DNA of 64,000 bases from JBAXTZ01 sp037129925 (GCA_037129925.1 JBAXTZ010000010.1:1-64000); one strand, 5' to 3'. Counted from the first letter of the stretch, positions 23,557-33,420 are shown. The notes: generated from the sequence alone by a model not told the origin. Translations and numbers: made by a program.

Positions 23557-26211
23557 TTGAACGATAGAATTGCGGAGCGGTCGCTGTTGAACTTTATTGC
23601 CAATTCGCCGGATGCAGTATTGATTATTGCCGATGGGGTAATTTTGGAGTGCAATGCGGCTGCGGTCAAGATACTAGACGCAACTGACAGGCAGTCGCTT
23701 ATTGGCGTTCCGCCGTCGGCGCTGTCACCGGAATTTCAATCCGATGGCCGGAGTTCGCACGAAAAAGCCCAGGAAATGATTGCGCTCGCCCTTGACAACG
23801 GCAGCCACCGGTTTGAATGGCAGCATACCAAGTTCAATGGTGAAATATTGCCAGTAGAGGTAACGTTAACGACTATCGACGATGCCGACAGTCCAGTCCT
23901 TCACGTCCACTGGCGCAACCTGACCGAACAGCAAGCAGCGCTGTCCGAACTTAAGGAACGCGAAGAATACCGACGGCTGCTTTTCGAAAGTTCCCCCTGG
24001 CCGATTTTTATTATTGGAAACCTCGACTCCGAACCGAGTTTCATTGACTGTAACCCCGCCGGTGTTAAAATTACCCACTCGCCAAGTAAGTCTGACGTTG
24101 TCGGCAAAACGGCGGCGTTTTTTTCGGCAGCGCTACAGTATGATGACGTACCGCTCGCCGAAGCCTTGCACAAACAAGTCGGCGAGTGTTTTGAAAAAGG
24201 TTCAGTGGTATTTGACTGGCGTCAACAAGGTTTTGACGGAGCAATCTGGGACTCGTGCGTGCATATGTTGCATTTCAACTATCAGGGAAAAGACTATTTG
24301 CAGCTGACTGAAAACGATGTAACCGAACAGCGCGCCGCGCAGCGGGCAATTCTTAAAGCCAAAGAAGCAGCGGAGGCGGCGAGCAAGGTCAAGACTGACT
24401 TTCTGGCGAATATGAGCCACGAATTCCGCACGCCGATGAATGCCGTCTTGGGGCTGACCTATCTGCTGTTGCAAGACCAGCTTACGGAAAAGCAGCAGCA
24501 TTTCCTGAAGTTGATTGAACTATCTGCCCATAATTTGATGGAAATCATCAACGATGTCCTGGATTTCTCGAAAATGGAAGCCGGGAAGTTGGCTCCCAAA
24601 CAGATTGAATTTGGCATTGACGAGGTGTTGAATAACCTGGAGACAATCGCGCTGGCAAAGACGGCGGCAAAAGACCGGCTGGAGATTATTTTTGATATTC
24701 GTCCGGGGGTGCCGGCGCGGCTGATCGGCGATCCGTTGCGACTGGGGCAAGTACTTATCAATATCACCGGTAATGCCATAAAATTTACTGACGAAGGTTG
24801 CGTTATTGTCAAGCTGGAAATAGTTAATGACGACGCTGACAAAGTAGAGGTGTTGTTTTCCGTTAAAGATACCGGCATTGGGATGACCGCCGGACAGCAA
24901 TCGCAGTTGTTCCAATCGTTTTTTCAGGCCGACACCTCAAGTACCAGAAAATACGGCGGCGCCGGGTTGGGTCTGACAATATCGCAAGGATTAGTCGAGC
25001 TGATGGGTGGGAAAATCGGTGTTGAAAGCGAGTATGGCGTGGGCAGCGAATTTTGTTTTACGCTACCTTTTGCCAAAGTGAGCGGGCGGCCTGCGGCTGT
25101 TAGCGGCCCGGCGCAGCAACCGGAGTTGCCGGATGCAGACGGCTTGATGCTGCTAAAAAAAGACATTCAGGGCGCTACTGTCCTGCTGGTGGAAGATAAT
25201 AGCATCAATCAGGAAGTAGCGGCAGAAATTTTACAGCAACTGGGACTGAATGTTGTGCTGGCTAGCGACGGACAAGTTGCGCTCGATAAAATCGCCACTC
25301 AGGATTTTGACCTGGTATTGATGGATATTCAGATGCCGGTGCTGGACGGAATCGAAGCGACGAAACGCATCCGAAAAACCAAAACGCTTGCCGAGTTGCC
25401 GATTGTCGCCATGACTGCCCACGCGCTGGCGAGCGAGGTCGAAAAGAGTATTAGCGCCGGTATGAACGACTATCTAACCAAGCCGGTTGATCCGGATTCT
25501 TTGTTCCGGACACTTGCAAAATGGATAGCGCCGGGAGCGCGCCCAGTTGCGCAAATTGTCCCGGTCGCCGAGGCTCCGGCGTTGATTGTTGATTTAACTA
25601 AGCTGACCACTATTGATACCGAAATCGGCTTGGCGCGGCTTGGCGTGAAACCGGCTGTTTATGGCGGGCTGCTGCGAGCGTTTTATCGAGAAAACAAAAA
25701 TGGCGCTGCTTTGTTAAAAAAAGCGTGGGCAACTGATGACAGTGAGGCTGCCAGCCGGATCGCCCATACGATTAAAGGAACTGCGGGAAATATCGGCGCT
25801 GTCAGACTGTACGAGGCGGCGACAAAACTGGAAGGAATCCTGAAAAACCGGAAGAACAGGGATCCCGGCGCTTTGCTCATGGCTTTTGAACTTGAGCTGG
25901 TGCGGGTACTGGAAGAACTAAAACAGTTTGTGCCGCCGCCAGTGACCGCTCTCTACCCGGAGGTAGCAGACCGCAATCCGGAAGAATTACCAATGCTATT
26001 GTTGGAATTGGAGCGGTATATCGCCATAAATCGACCAAAGCAATGCCGGGAGGCGCTGGCGAAAATTGCCGCCTTGAGACTGACTGAATCGACCGGTCGC
26101 AAAATCGCTGAGTTGTCCGAAGTCATCAACCTGTTTGATTTGGATGTCGCCGGCACGCTGCTGCAAGCGCTGGTTAAGGATTTGGCGAGTGAACCTAACG
26201 CAACTGTCTGA
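23557..26211 (+). CDS. Hybrid PAS-PAS histidine kinase with REC and HPt
   Basis: An 884-residue cytoplasmic phosphorelay protein starting at TTG (GTGAGGG 6 nt upstream). Two PAS domains (about 9-125 and 135-265) have no membrane helix. The HisKA H-box is SHEFRTP with H288, followed by the HATPase N-box NITGNAIKF, DTGIGM and GGAGLGL. The receiver has phospho-acceptor D590 (LMDIQMP) and KPVD. The HPt has H737 (AHTIKGTAGNIG). About 100 further residues of unclear function follow. With no output domain it must pass phosphate to a separate regulator elsewhere. The signal is probably internal, such as redox or a small ligand bound by PAS. Confidence 0.95.
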   Translation: MNDRIAERSLLNFIANSPDAVLIIADGVILECNAAAVKILDATDRQSLIGVPPSALSPEFQSDGRSSHEKAQEMIALALDNGSHRFEWQHTKFNGEILPVEVTLTTIDDADSPVLHVHWRNLTEQQAALSELKEREEYRRLLFESSPWPIFIIGNLDSEPSFIDCNPAGVKITHSPSKSDVVGKTAAFFSAALQYDDVPLAEALHKQVGECFEKGSVVFDWRQQGFDGAIWDSCVHMLHFNYQGKDYLQLTENDVTEQRAAQRAILKAKEAAEAASKVKTDFLANMSHEFRTPMNAVLGLTYLLLQDQLTEKQQHFLKLIELSAHNLMEIINDVLDFSKMEAGKLAPKQIEFGIDEVLNNLETIALAKTAAKDRLEIIFDIRPGVPARLIGDPLRLGQVLINITGNAIKFTDEGCVIVKLEIVNDDADKVEVLFSVKDTGIGMTAGQQSQLFQSFFQADTSSTRKYGGAGLGLTISQGLVELMGGKIGVESEYGVGSEFCFTLPFAKVSGRPAAVSGPAQQPELPDADGLMLLKKDIQGATVLLVEDNSINQEVAAEILQQLGLNVVLASDGQVALDKIATQDFDLVLMDIQMPVLDGIEATKRIRKTKTLAELPIVAMTAHALASEVEKSISAGMNDYLTKPVDPDSLFRTLAKWIAPGARPVAQIVPVAEAPALIVDLTKLTTIDTEIGLARLGVKPAVYGGLLRAFYRENKNGAALLKKAWATDDSEAASRIAHTIKGTAGNIGAVRLYEAATKLEGILKNRKNRDPGALLMAFELELVRVLEELKQFVPPPVTALYPEVADRNPEELPMLLLELERYIAINRPKQCREALAKIAALRLTESTGRKIAELSEVINLFDLDVAGTLLQALVKDLASEPNATV

Positions 26212-26257
26212 AAAAACACCGCCCCGACGAAATTAATCGTTGGAGCGGTGTTTTTCA
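26211..26257 (+). terminator. Intrinsic terminator after the hybrid kinase
   Basis: ACACCGC..ACGA pairs with TCGT..GCGGTGT, with A6 before and T5 after. Confidence 0.8.
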
Positions 26258-26298
26258 GAGCGGGTATGGGGTAAGCGGTTAAAGGAATTTTGGCAATC

Positions 26299-27450
26299 AT
26301 GGCGAATATAACAAGTATGAAGAATTTATTTTGTGTATTGTTGGTGATGTTTTTTGTGGCTTGTACTGTGGGTATTATCGGTCCGTATATCGCGCTCCAT
26401 CTTGCCGGAGCCGGCGCCGCCGGCTGGCAGATTGGGGCGTTGACGGCGTTGCCGGTGGGCGCGATGGTGTTTGCCGGACCGTTTGTCCAGCGAATAGCCA
26501 GTAAGTTTGGCAGCAAAAATGTCCTGTACGGGGCGACTGGCGCAGTTATCCTGGCTTATTTGTCGATGACCGCGTTAGACAGCCTTTGGGGTTGGGCGGC
26601 GCTACTGGTTTTGATTGGTCTGGGTAATTCGGCGCTGTTTGCCATATGCGATACGACGGTGAACACTTTGGCTGCCGAAACCAATCGCGGGCGGATAATC
26701 GGCGCATATACCACGAGTTTGTCCACCGGATACGCGGTCGGACCGGGGGCGCTAGCAATCAGCGGCACCGAGGGCGTGTTGCCGTTATGGCTGTGCGCGG
26801 GGTTGATTGGTTGCGCGTTGACGCTGCTCGGTCGGTTGCGGGTGCCGGAAGGCATGGAGCAGATGGTAAAAATCTCGATTGTGCAGATTTTTCGGCGCGA
26901 ACCGTTTTTGCTGGCCGCGATCGCCTTAGTAGCCGGATTGGACGTGTTGGCGCTGGATTTTGTGCCGCTATTGGGCTTGAATTCGCCGCTATATTCAGCC
27001 CGGCCCTCGCTACTGGCGACCTGTACGATGTGCGGCGCGATAATCTGCCAGTTTCCGATTGGCTGGCTTGCTGACCGGGTAAACCGCGAACGGCTACTGC
27101 TGACGGTGATTGCGCTATCCGGATTGTTGCCGCTGGCATTGCCACAGGCGTTGGCGCTGAATTATCTGGCATATCCGCTGCTGTTTGTCTGGGGCGGCGC
27201 GTTGTCGTCGATTTTCACGCTGACGATTACCTTAAACGGCGAGCGGCATTCCGGACGAGAGCTGCTCAGTTATCAGGCGGCATTAGTAACGATGGAAGGA
27301 TTTGGCAATTTCGCAGGGCCGCTGCTGGCGGGCGGCGCCTATACCTTTTCAATGCGCTATGGAGTGGTGGCTTTGATTGTCGTGGCATGTATTCTTGCAC
27401 TGGTTGTCGGCGGTCTTTGCCGGCCAAGGAACAAGGAGGTAGAACTTTGA
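26299..27450 (+). CDS. MFS transporter
   Basis: A 383-residue protein with about twelve hydrophobic helices and the MFS loop features FVQRIASKFGSK (between helices 2 and 3) and IGWLADRVNRERLL (between 8 and 9). ATG 26299 or TTG 26290 could be the start, with AAGGA at 26282-26286. Its stop overlaps the TTG start of moeA by 4 nt, so expression is coupled to molybdopterin genes; a link to molybdate or Moco metabolism is inference. Substrate unknown. Confidence 0.85.
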   Translation: MANITSMKNLFCVLLVMFFVACTVGIIGPYIALHLAGAGAAGWQIGALTALPVGAMVFAGPFVQRIASKFGSKNVLYGATGAVILAYLSMTALDSLWGWAALLVLIGLGNSALFAICDTTVNTLAAETNRGRIIGAYTTSLSTGYAVGPGALAISGTEGVLPLWLCAGLIGCALTLLGRLRVPEGMEQMVKISIVQIFRREPFLLAAIALVAGLDVLALDFVPLLGLNSPLYSARPSLLATCTMCGAIICQFPIGWLADRVNRERLLLTVIALSGLLPLALPQALALNYLAYPLLFVWGGALSSIFTLTITLNGERHSGRELLSYQAALVTMEGFGNFAGPLLAGGAYTFSMRYGVVALIVVACILALVVGGLCRPRNKEVEL

Positions 27451-28694
27451 GGCTGTTAGAAGTTATGAAAAAAGCCGCAGTACTGGATTTGTTGCAGCGA
27501 CAATTTTCCGAAATCGCGCCGACTGGTGGCAAAACCGAGTGGCTGGCGATTGAGCTAGCCGTCGGCAGAACGCTGGCGGCGGATATTATTAGTGAAGAAA
27601 ACATGCCGGAGTTCAAGCGGTCAACCGTGGATGGCTACGCGGTAAGAGCTATTGACACCGCCGGTTGTTCGGAGTCGATTCCGGCTTTTTTAACAATAGT
27701 TGGCGAAAGCGTTATGGGACAAGTTACCGATGTTCAGTTGGCAGCCCGGCAGGCGCTGCGGGTTCCGACCGGCGGAATGGTTCCAGACGGCGCGGACGCG
27801 GTGGTGATGCTGGAATATACCGAACTTATGGAGCCGCAGCTGGCAATATTTCGTTCCATCGCGCCGCGCGAGAACGTGATTGACGCCGGTGATGATGTCT
27901 GCGCCGGTGAAATACTGTTTGCCAGGGGAAAACGGTTGGAAACTCAACATATCGGAGTGCTGGCAATGCTAGGTTGCCAGACGGTACTCGTGCGCAACCG
28001 TCCGACTATCGGAATTATTTCCGCCGGTGATGAGCTGGTGAACATTGGCGAAAAACCCAAGGTCGGGCAGGTGCGCGATGTCAATGGTTTGAATCTGGCG
28101 TTATTCGCTCGTCAGTATGGCGGCGAAGTGCTATCGCAATGCCTGGTGCCTGATGACGATGAGCAGATTGGCGTGGCGTTAAGCGCCGCTATTGCAACTT
28201 GCGATATCGTGCTGATTTCCGGGGGCAGTTCGGTTGGCGAAAGCGATCACACCGCCGAAATTATCAACAGCAAAGGCGCACCCGGAGTGTTGGTACACGG
28301 CGTGGCAATCAAGCCGGGGAAACCAACGATAGTAGCGCAGATTGCCGACAAGTTTATTTTTGGGCTGCCGGGGCATCCGGCGGCGTGTATCATGGCGTTT
28401 TTGGCGCTAGTCGCGCCGTTCATGCAAAACACTGTATTGGAAAACAATATTGAACTCAATCAGTTCAATAACGTTATTGAGGCTAAAGCCGGTTTTCAAC
28501 TGCACGGCGGACAAGGTCGGGATGTATTCCAGTTTGTAAAAATAGAGCGCGAAAATGGTGTTAACGTTGCCTACCCGCTCAACGGAAAATCGGGAATGTT
28601 GTCGCTGCTCGCCCAAGCTGATGGCTATATTGAGCTGTCGATGGATAGCGAGGGAATTTGTGTTGGCGAGCGGCTGGCAGTAAAATTGTTTTAG
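27447..28694 (+). CDS. moeA: Molybdopterin molybdenumtransferase
   Basis: A 415-residue MoeA. TTG at 27447 is chosen because AAGGAGG (27433-27439) is 7 nt upstream and the start overlaps the MFS stop. Signature segments: MPEFKRSTVDGYAV, PTGGMVPDGADAVVM, GQVRDVNGLNL, ISGGSSVGESDHTAE and GVAIKPGKPTI, then GLPGHPAA. It inserts molybdate into adenylylated molybdopterin. It is followed after 9 nt by a second MoeA-like gene with a fused C-terminal domain. Confidence 0.9.
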   Translation: MRLLEVMKKAAVLDLLQRQFSEIAPTGGKTEWLAIELAVGRTLAADIISEENMPEFKRSTVDGYAVRAIDTAGCSESIPAFLTIVGESVMGQVTDVQLAARQALRVPTGGMVPDGADAVVMLEYTELMEPQLAIFRSIAPRENVIDAGDDVCAGEILFARGKRLETQHIGVLAMLGCQTVLVRNRPTIGIISAGDELVNIGEKPKVGQVRDVNGLNLALFARQYGGEVLSQCLVPDDDEQIGVALSAAIATCDIVLISGGSSVGESDHTAEIINSKGAPGVLVHGVAIKPGKPTIVAQIADKFIFGLPGHPAACIMAFLALVAPFMQNTVLENNIELNQFNNVIEAKAGFQLHGGQGRDVFQFVKIERENGVNVAYPLNGKSGMLSLLAQADGYIELSMDSEGICVGERLAVKLF

Positions 28695-28703
28695 GGGTGT
28701 GTA

Positions 28704-30632
28704 ATGAACAGAAGATTTCTTAAACTCAAAGAATTTGTCGCTGCCCAAGATATTTTACAAGAGCAAGCGAATACGTTATTAGTAGCGCGCAGCGAAACCA
28801 TTGCCGTCGGCGCCGGTTTGCGGCGGCTATTAGTTGCGCCGGTTTATGCCAAGGTTTCCCATCCCAACTATAATGCCTCGGCAATGGACGGAATTGCGCT
28901 TCGCGCCGCATCGACCTATGGCGCCCATGAGCGTCAGCCGCTCAAACTGACATTGGGGGTTGATTGTTGGCCGGTAGATACCGGCGACTGTTTGCCGGAT
29001 GGTTGCGACGCGGTCGTGATGATTGAAGACGTAGTCGAACTGGCTAATAACCGCCTGGAAATCAGCAGCGCCGTTTATCCCTGGCAAAATGTGCGGGTAG
29101 TGGGCGAGGATATTATCATCGGCGATATGATTTTGCCGGGCAATCATATTATTCAGGCGGCTGATATTGGCGCGTTGTTAGCCGCCGGTATCGCTGAAAT
29201 AGTCGTCCGCCAAAAGCTCAAAGTCGGGATTGTACCGACCGGAAACGAGGTGCGCGCAGTCGGGCAGGCAGACCGCTTAACACCGGGAGAAATCATCGAC
29301 AGCAACTCCGGAATGCTGGCGGCGCTAATCGAGGAAACCGGCGCGGTCCCGCAAATTTATCCGATTGTAGCCGACGACAAGGAGTTATTGCGGGCGGCGT
29401 TCTTGCAAGCCGCCAGGGAAAATGATTTACTGATAATAATTGCCGGTTCATCAGCCGGAACGGAAGACTTTACCCAGCCGCTGATTGCTGAATTGGGAAC
29501 TGTATTTGTACATGGTATCGCCATGAAACCGGGTAAACCGGTGGTTTTTGGTGAAATCAGTGACACGTTGACGCTAGGGATGCCGGGTTATCCTGTAGCG
29601 GCATTCATGATTGCCAGAGAATATTTGCAACCACTGTTGCGGATGCACGCCGGAAATCAGCAGGCGGGTGCTGACGGCGGTCAGTTTGGTAAAGCCCAAG
29701 CCACGCTGTCCAGGCGGCTGATATCCTCTCTCCAACACCATGAATTTGTCCAAGTTAAATTGGGACGAATTAATGACAAACTAATCGCCACGCCGTTAAA
29801 TCGTGGCGCCGGAGTTACAATGTCGCTGGTAAAAGCCGATGGAATATTGACCATCCCGCGGGCGAGTGAAGGCTGTGAAGCCGGTAGTCAGGTGGAAGTC
29901 GAATTACTTAGGCCGCTGGCGGCGGTCGAGCACTCGCTGATTTGTATCGGCAGCCACGACATAATTATCGACAAAATTAATGCCGAGCTCAGCAAATCGG
30001 CAGCCGGACAAGCAATCGCTTCGGCGCATGTCGGCAGTCTCGGCGGAATAATGGCGCTCAAACGCGGTGAAGCCCATCTGGCGCCGGTGCATCTCCTCGA
30101 CGAAACGACTGGCGAATACAATGTGTCCTATATCGAAAAATATCTGCCGGAGTTGCCGGTAGTGCTAATTCGCGGTATCAAACGCCAGCAAGGACTGTAT
30201 TTTCGTCGTGGTGAGCATCAAGATGCTCGCTCGCTCGCTGCCATCGCCGGGCGCGGATTGCGGTTTGCCAATCGCCAAAGCGGCTCAGGGACGCGGGTGT
30301 TGTTAGATTATTTGTTGAAGCACTCCGCTATTCCGAAAGCGGCGCTAACCGGCTACGAGCAGGAATTGCTCACCCATACCGCGGTGGCGTTGGCGGTACT
30401 GTCCGGTAATTATGATTGCGGCATGGGAATTGAAGCGGTTGCTAATCTGCTGGGATTGGATTTTGTCAATATCGGCGCCGAAAATTATGACTTCGCCCTG
30501 CCCCGGCAATACCTAGCCGACGAGCGGGTGCAAGCACTTTTGACGCTGCTCGGATCGAGCGCCTTTAAGCAGAATATTGAACAACTGGGCGGTTATGAAG
30601 TTGGCGCAATTGAGCTGGTGGCGGTAAATTGA
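28704..30632 (+). CDS. MoeA-like protein fused to a PBP-like domain
   Basis: A 642-residue two-part protein. Residues 1 to about 400 are MoeA-like (HPNYNASAMDGIALRA, VVMIEDVVEL, TPGEIIDSNSGML, IAGSSAGTEDF, GIAMKPGKPVVFG). From about 415 on is a periplasmic-binding-protein-like fold (ICIGSHDIIIDKINAELS, ALKRGEAHLAPVHLLDETTG, FANRQSGSGTRVLLDYLL). Such fusions are annotated as MoeA/LysR-substrate-binding proteins in anaerobes and are thought to sense or chaperone a molybdenum or tungsten cofactor ligand. In an operon with moeA; the two copies may divide Mo and W insertion. Confidence 0.9.
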   Translation: MNRRFLKLKEFVAAQDILQEQANTLLVARSETIAVGAGLRRLLVAPVYAKVSHPNYNASAMDGIALRAASTYGAHERQPLKLTLGVDCWPVDTGDCLPDGCDAVVMIEDVVELANNRLEISSAVYPWQNVRVVGEDIIIGDMILPGNHIIQAADIGALLAAGIAEIVVRQKLKVGIVPTGNEVRAVGQADRLTPGEIIDSNSGMLAALIEETGAVPQIYPIVADDKELLRAAFLQAARENDLLIIIAGSSAGTEDFTQPLIAELGTVFVHGIAMKPGKPVVFGEISDTLTLGMPGYPVAAFMIAREYLQPLLRMHAGNQQAGADGGQFGKAQATLSRRLISSLQHHEFVQVKLGRINDKLIATPLNRGAGVTMSLVKADGILTIPRASEGCEAGSQVEVELLRPLAAVEHSLICIGSHDIIIDKINAELSKSAAGQAIASAHVGSLGGIMALKRGEAHLAPVHLLDETTGEYNVSYIEKYLPELPVVLIRGIKRQQGLYFRRGEHQDARSLAAIAGRGLRFANRQSGSGTRVLLDYLLKHSAIPKAALTGYEQELLTHTAVALAVLSGNYDCGMGIEAVANLLGLDFVNIGAENYDFALPRQYLADERVQALLTLLGSSAFKQNIEQLGGYEVGAIELVAVN

Positions 30633-30653
30633 TGTAGATTGACAAAATAAATA

Positions 30654-30682
30654 TAGACATCGCCTTTGTTATGATGTATCAT
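30654..30682 (+). promoter_or_regulatory. Candidate promoter/operator of trpB-trpR
   Basis: TAGACA at 30654-30659 and TATCAT at 30677-30682 are 17 nt apart. The palindrome ATGATGTATCAT (30671-30682) covers the -10 box and could be the TrpR operator. It does not look like the E. coli CTAG-type operator. Confidence 0.4.
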
Positions 30683-30710
30683 TACAAAATAAAGGAAGGT
30701 GGATGTGATT

Positions 30711-31925
30711 ATGAATAATATTTTTGTCAGTCAGCCGGATGCTAACGGGTTTTTTGGAAAATATGGCGGCGCTTTCGTTCCGGATATGCTAAAGAAACAC
30801 CTCGATATGATTGCCGCCGAATACCGCGCAATGCAAAACGATGATGGCTTTCAAACCGAGTTATCGCGGTTGTACAGCGATTTTGTCGGTCGTCCCAGTC
30901 CGCTGTACTATGCCGCTAATCTTTCGGCGGCGATGAACGGCGCGCAAATTTATTTGAAGCGTGAAGACCTGAATCACACCGGCGCCCACAAAATCAATCA
31001 CTGTCTTGGCGAAGCGTTGCTGGCTAAACGGTTGGGTAAGCGTAAACTAATTGCCGAAACCGGCGCCGGGCAGCACGGCGTGGCGTTGGCAACGGCGGCG
31101 GCAATCTTAAATTTGGAATGTGAAATCCACATGGGCGAGGTCGATGTCGCCAAAGAGCGACCGAACGTATTGCGGATGCAGTTGTTGGGCGCGAAAGTAA
31201 TTCCCGTTTCCCATGGCTTGAAAACGCTTAAAGAGGCGGTTGATTCGGCGTTTGAAGCCTATATGAGCGATTTGGATAATCAGTTTTACGCCATCGGCTC
31301 GGTTGTCGGGCCGCATCCGTTTCCGCTGATGGTTCGTGATTTTCAGTCGATAGTCGGGCGAGAGGCCCGCGCGCAAATGCTGGCGAAGACCGGGCGGCTG
31401 CCCGACCATTTGGTTGCCTGTGTCGGCGGCGGTTCAAATGCCATGGGCTTGTTCAGCGCCTTTTTAAGCGATCCCCAGGTCGCGATGCACGGTGTCGAAC
31501 CGGGCGGACGCAGTCTGGAAAGCGGCGAGAATGCTGCGACAATGACCCTCGGCAGTCCGGGCGTAATTCATGGGTTTAGTTGTTATCTGTTGCAAGACGC
31601 GGATGGACAACCGCTGCCGGTGCACTCGGTTGCGAGCGGTCTAGACTACCCGGGTGTCGGACCGGAACACAGTTACCTGAAAGACTGCGGCCGGGTAAAT
31701 TATGCGAGCGCAAGCGATATTGAGGCGGTCGCCGCATTTTTCCAGCTGGCGCGAATCGAAGGAATTATTCCGGCGCTTGAGAGCGCTCACGCCGTAGCTT
31801 ACGGCTGCAAACTTGCCGCCAGCCGTTCGAAAACCGAAACCATCATTATCAATCTTTCCGGGCGCGGCGACAAAGATATGGATTATGTCATTGACAATTA
31901 CGGCGTCGATTACGGCATCGGTTAA
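30711..31925 (+). CDS. trpB: Tryptophan synthase beta chain
   Basis: A 404-residue TrpB1-type enzyme joining indole and serine to make tryptophan. The PLP lysine is K94 in HTGAHKINH, the catalytic glutamate is E116 in ETGAGQHG, and the phosphate-binding GGGSNAMG and C-terminal NLSGRGDKDM are present. ATG at 30711 is preferred, with GGAAGGTGG upstream. No trpA or other trp gene is nearby; the next gene is trpR. This arrangement suggests indole salvage rather than de novo synthesis, unless trpA and the rest lie elsewhere. Confidence 0.95.
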   Translation: MNNIFVSQPDANGFFGKYGGAFVPDMLKKHLDMIAAEYRAMQNDDGFQTELSRLYSDFVGRPSPLYYAANLSAAMNGAQIYLKREDLNHTGAHKINHCLGEALLAKRLGKRKLIAETGAGQHGVALATAAAILNLECEIHMGEVDVAKERPNVLRMQLLGAKVIPVSHGLKTLKEAVDSAFEAYMSDLDNQFYAIGSVVGPHPFPLMVRDFQSIVGREARAQMLAKTGRLPDHLVACVGGGSNAMGLFSAFLSDPQVAMHGVEPGGRSLESGENAATMTLGSPGVIHGFSCYLLQDADGQPLPVHSVASGLDYPGVGPEHSYLKDCGRVNYASASDIEAVAAFFQLARIEGIIPALESAHAVAYGCKLAASRSKTETIIINLSGRGDKDMDYVIDNYGVDYGIG

Positions 31926-31948
31926 TTTTGGTATAGGAGTAAAATAAA

Positions 31949-32230
31949 ATGGCAAAACCGGAGTGGCAAAGTTTTGTGAAACTCTGCGCGACGCTTAGCG
32001 AAGACCAGTTAACCGAGTTGTTCAGTTTGTTTTTGACAGTCGCGGAGCGCGATGATATAACCGACCGGTTTATAATTCTAACGACGATGTTAAACAGCAA
32101 AATGACCCATCGGGAGATTGCAAGAGAATTCAACATTAGCCTGGCCAAAGTCAGCCGTGGCTCGAACGCAATAAAAGTAGCCGAAGAATATTATCCGGGT
32201 ATTATTGAGAAATTGGTGCAAATAAAATAG
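31949..32230 (+). CDS. trpR: Trp repressor TrpR
   Basis: A 93-residue protein of the true TrpR family: EWQSFVKLC, LFSLFLTVAERDDITDRF, then the helix-turn-helix THREIAREFNISLAKVSRGS with the diagnostic RGSN. From memory it resembles chlamydial TrpR more than the Firmicute YerC type, which lacks RGSN. AGGAG precedes the ATG; 23 nt separate it from trpB. It probably binds tryptophan and represses this operon. Confidence 0.85.
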   Translation: MAKPEWQSFVKLCATLSEDQLTELFSLFLTVAERDDITDRFIILTTMLNSKMTHREIAREFNISLAKVSRGSNAIKVAEEYYPGIIEKLVQIK

Positions 32231-32245
32231 CGCGGTTGCGCTCAA

Positions 32246-32291
32246 CAAAAAAGAACCGACACACCGCTTGAGGTGCGTTGGTTCTTTTTTT
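32246..32291 (+). terminator. Intrinsic terminator after trpR
   Basis: GAACC.AC.CACC pairs with GGTG.GT.GGTTC, with A6 before and T7 after. Confidence 0.85.
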
Positions 32292-32309
32292 CAGGAGGTT
32301 GTTTTATAG

Positions 32310-33326
32310 TTAGTGGGCAGTGTGTACGCTGTGATTCGCGCTGCCGGCCGGGTGGGTGGCGGTGTACATCGGGGTTAGAACCGCGCTATAATCCGGACTC
32401 CAGGTTCCGGTCCAATTGTTGTAGCCGTGATAGGTGCCGATGCAACCGAATATCCAGGAGAACACTCCGGCCAAATTATTTTGTTTGTAGAAATTGATGG
32501 CTGTATTGTAACCCGTCGGATTATTTTGGGTATCGCCACCGGCTAATATTTTACTAGCCGAAACGCCCATGTTCGTGAAAGTAGAAATCATTACCGTGGC
32601 ATCCGGAGGCGTGTTATAGCTTTGGACGTTTACATAATCAAAAACATTGTTGAGGGTCGAACCATCCAGGTTGCTATTATTATTGGGCGTTATTGTGAAA
32701 TAATAGTGTTTGTTATCGATTGTGCCTTGTTCAGTCAACGCTTTGCGAATAGCAGTGGCGACTGTGATAAATTTTTGCTTGCTGGAAAATGTTGGCGACT
32801 CGTAATCGATATCAAAGCCATCAATCGGCGTGCCTAACTGCTTTTGTTTGGCAATAAACGCTTTTAACGAATTGGTAAAGGTGCCAAGGTTGGCTTCAAT
32901 TACCGGAAGGTCATTGAGCGTGGAACCATAACCGAGCGATACGATGAATTTCATGTTCGGATTTTGGGCATGTGCCAGCGTGTAAATGTTCTTGTAGGCA
33001 TATTGTTCCCAAGCCCGCCCGTTACCTTGAGTGTACGTGGAAGGCGGCGTTACATTTTCCCAATCCAGCGTGCCAATCGGCTCGGCGCTGTTGTAATTGT
33101 AATTACCGGTTGAGTTTACATGCACAAAAGCAATGTACATGAAGTCTATTTGCTTATAATTTTGCGTGAACTGGGTGTTTACCGTTGACGAATTGCCGTC
33201 ATAGACTTCATTGAATACCGCGACTATTCCCGGTGTTGTTGCAGTTGGTTTGGCAGTAGCGGCAAAGCCGGAGGCGCTGCTAACCAGCATTGCTAGTAGT
33301 ACAAATAAAATAAGTGCTTTTTGCAT
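32310..33326 (-). CDS. Secreted GH18-family glycosidase
   Basis: A 338-residue exported protein. The signal peptide ends SASGFA and the rest is a single GH18 barrel with the catalytic DGFDIDYE at residues 169-176 (proton donor E176). A family strand FIVSLGYGS and a late FSWIFG are also visible. The C-terminal 20 residues are His-rich (NHSVHTAH). GGAGG is 9 nt before the ATG on the reverse strand. Likely chitinase or endo-N-acetylglucosaminidase activity on chitin, peptidoglycan or glycoprotein glycan. Confidence 0.85.
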   Translation of the reverse strand: MQKALILFVLLAMLVSSASGFAATAKPTATTPGIVAVFNEVYDGNSSTVNTQFTQNYKQIDFMYIAFVHVNSTGNYNYNSAEPIGTLDWENVTPPSTYTQGNGRAWEQYAYKNIYTLAHAQNPNMKFIVSLGYGSTLNDLPVIEANLGTFTNSLKAFIAKQKQLGTPIDGFDIDYESPTFSSKQKFITVATAIRKALTEQGTIDNKHYYFTITPNNNSNLDGSTLNNVFDYVNVQSYNTPPDATVMISTFTNMGVSASKILAGGDTQNNPTGYNTAINFYKQNNLAGVFSWIFGCIGTYHGYNNWTGTWSPDYSAVLTPMYTATHPAGSANHSVHTAH

Positions 33327-33420
33327 AGACTTAATCCTCCCATATATTCTTTGGTTTCGTAGCTACATTTTACTGCTTAGTCCAAGCGTTGTCCATCCTG
33401 GAAAGCAACAATATTGAAAA

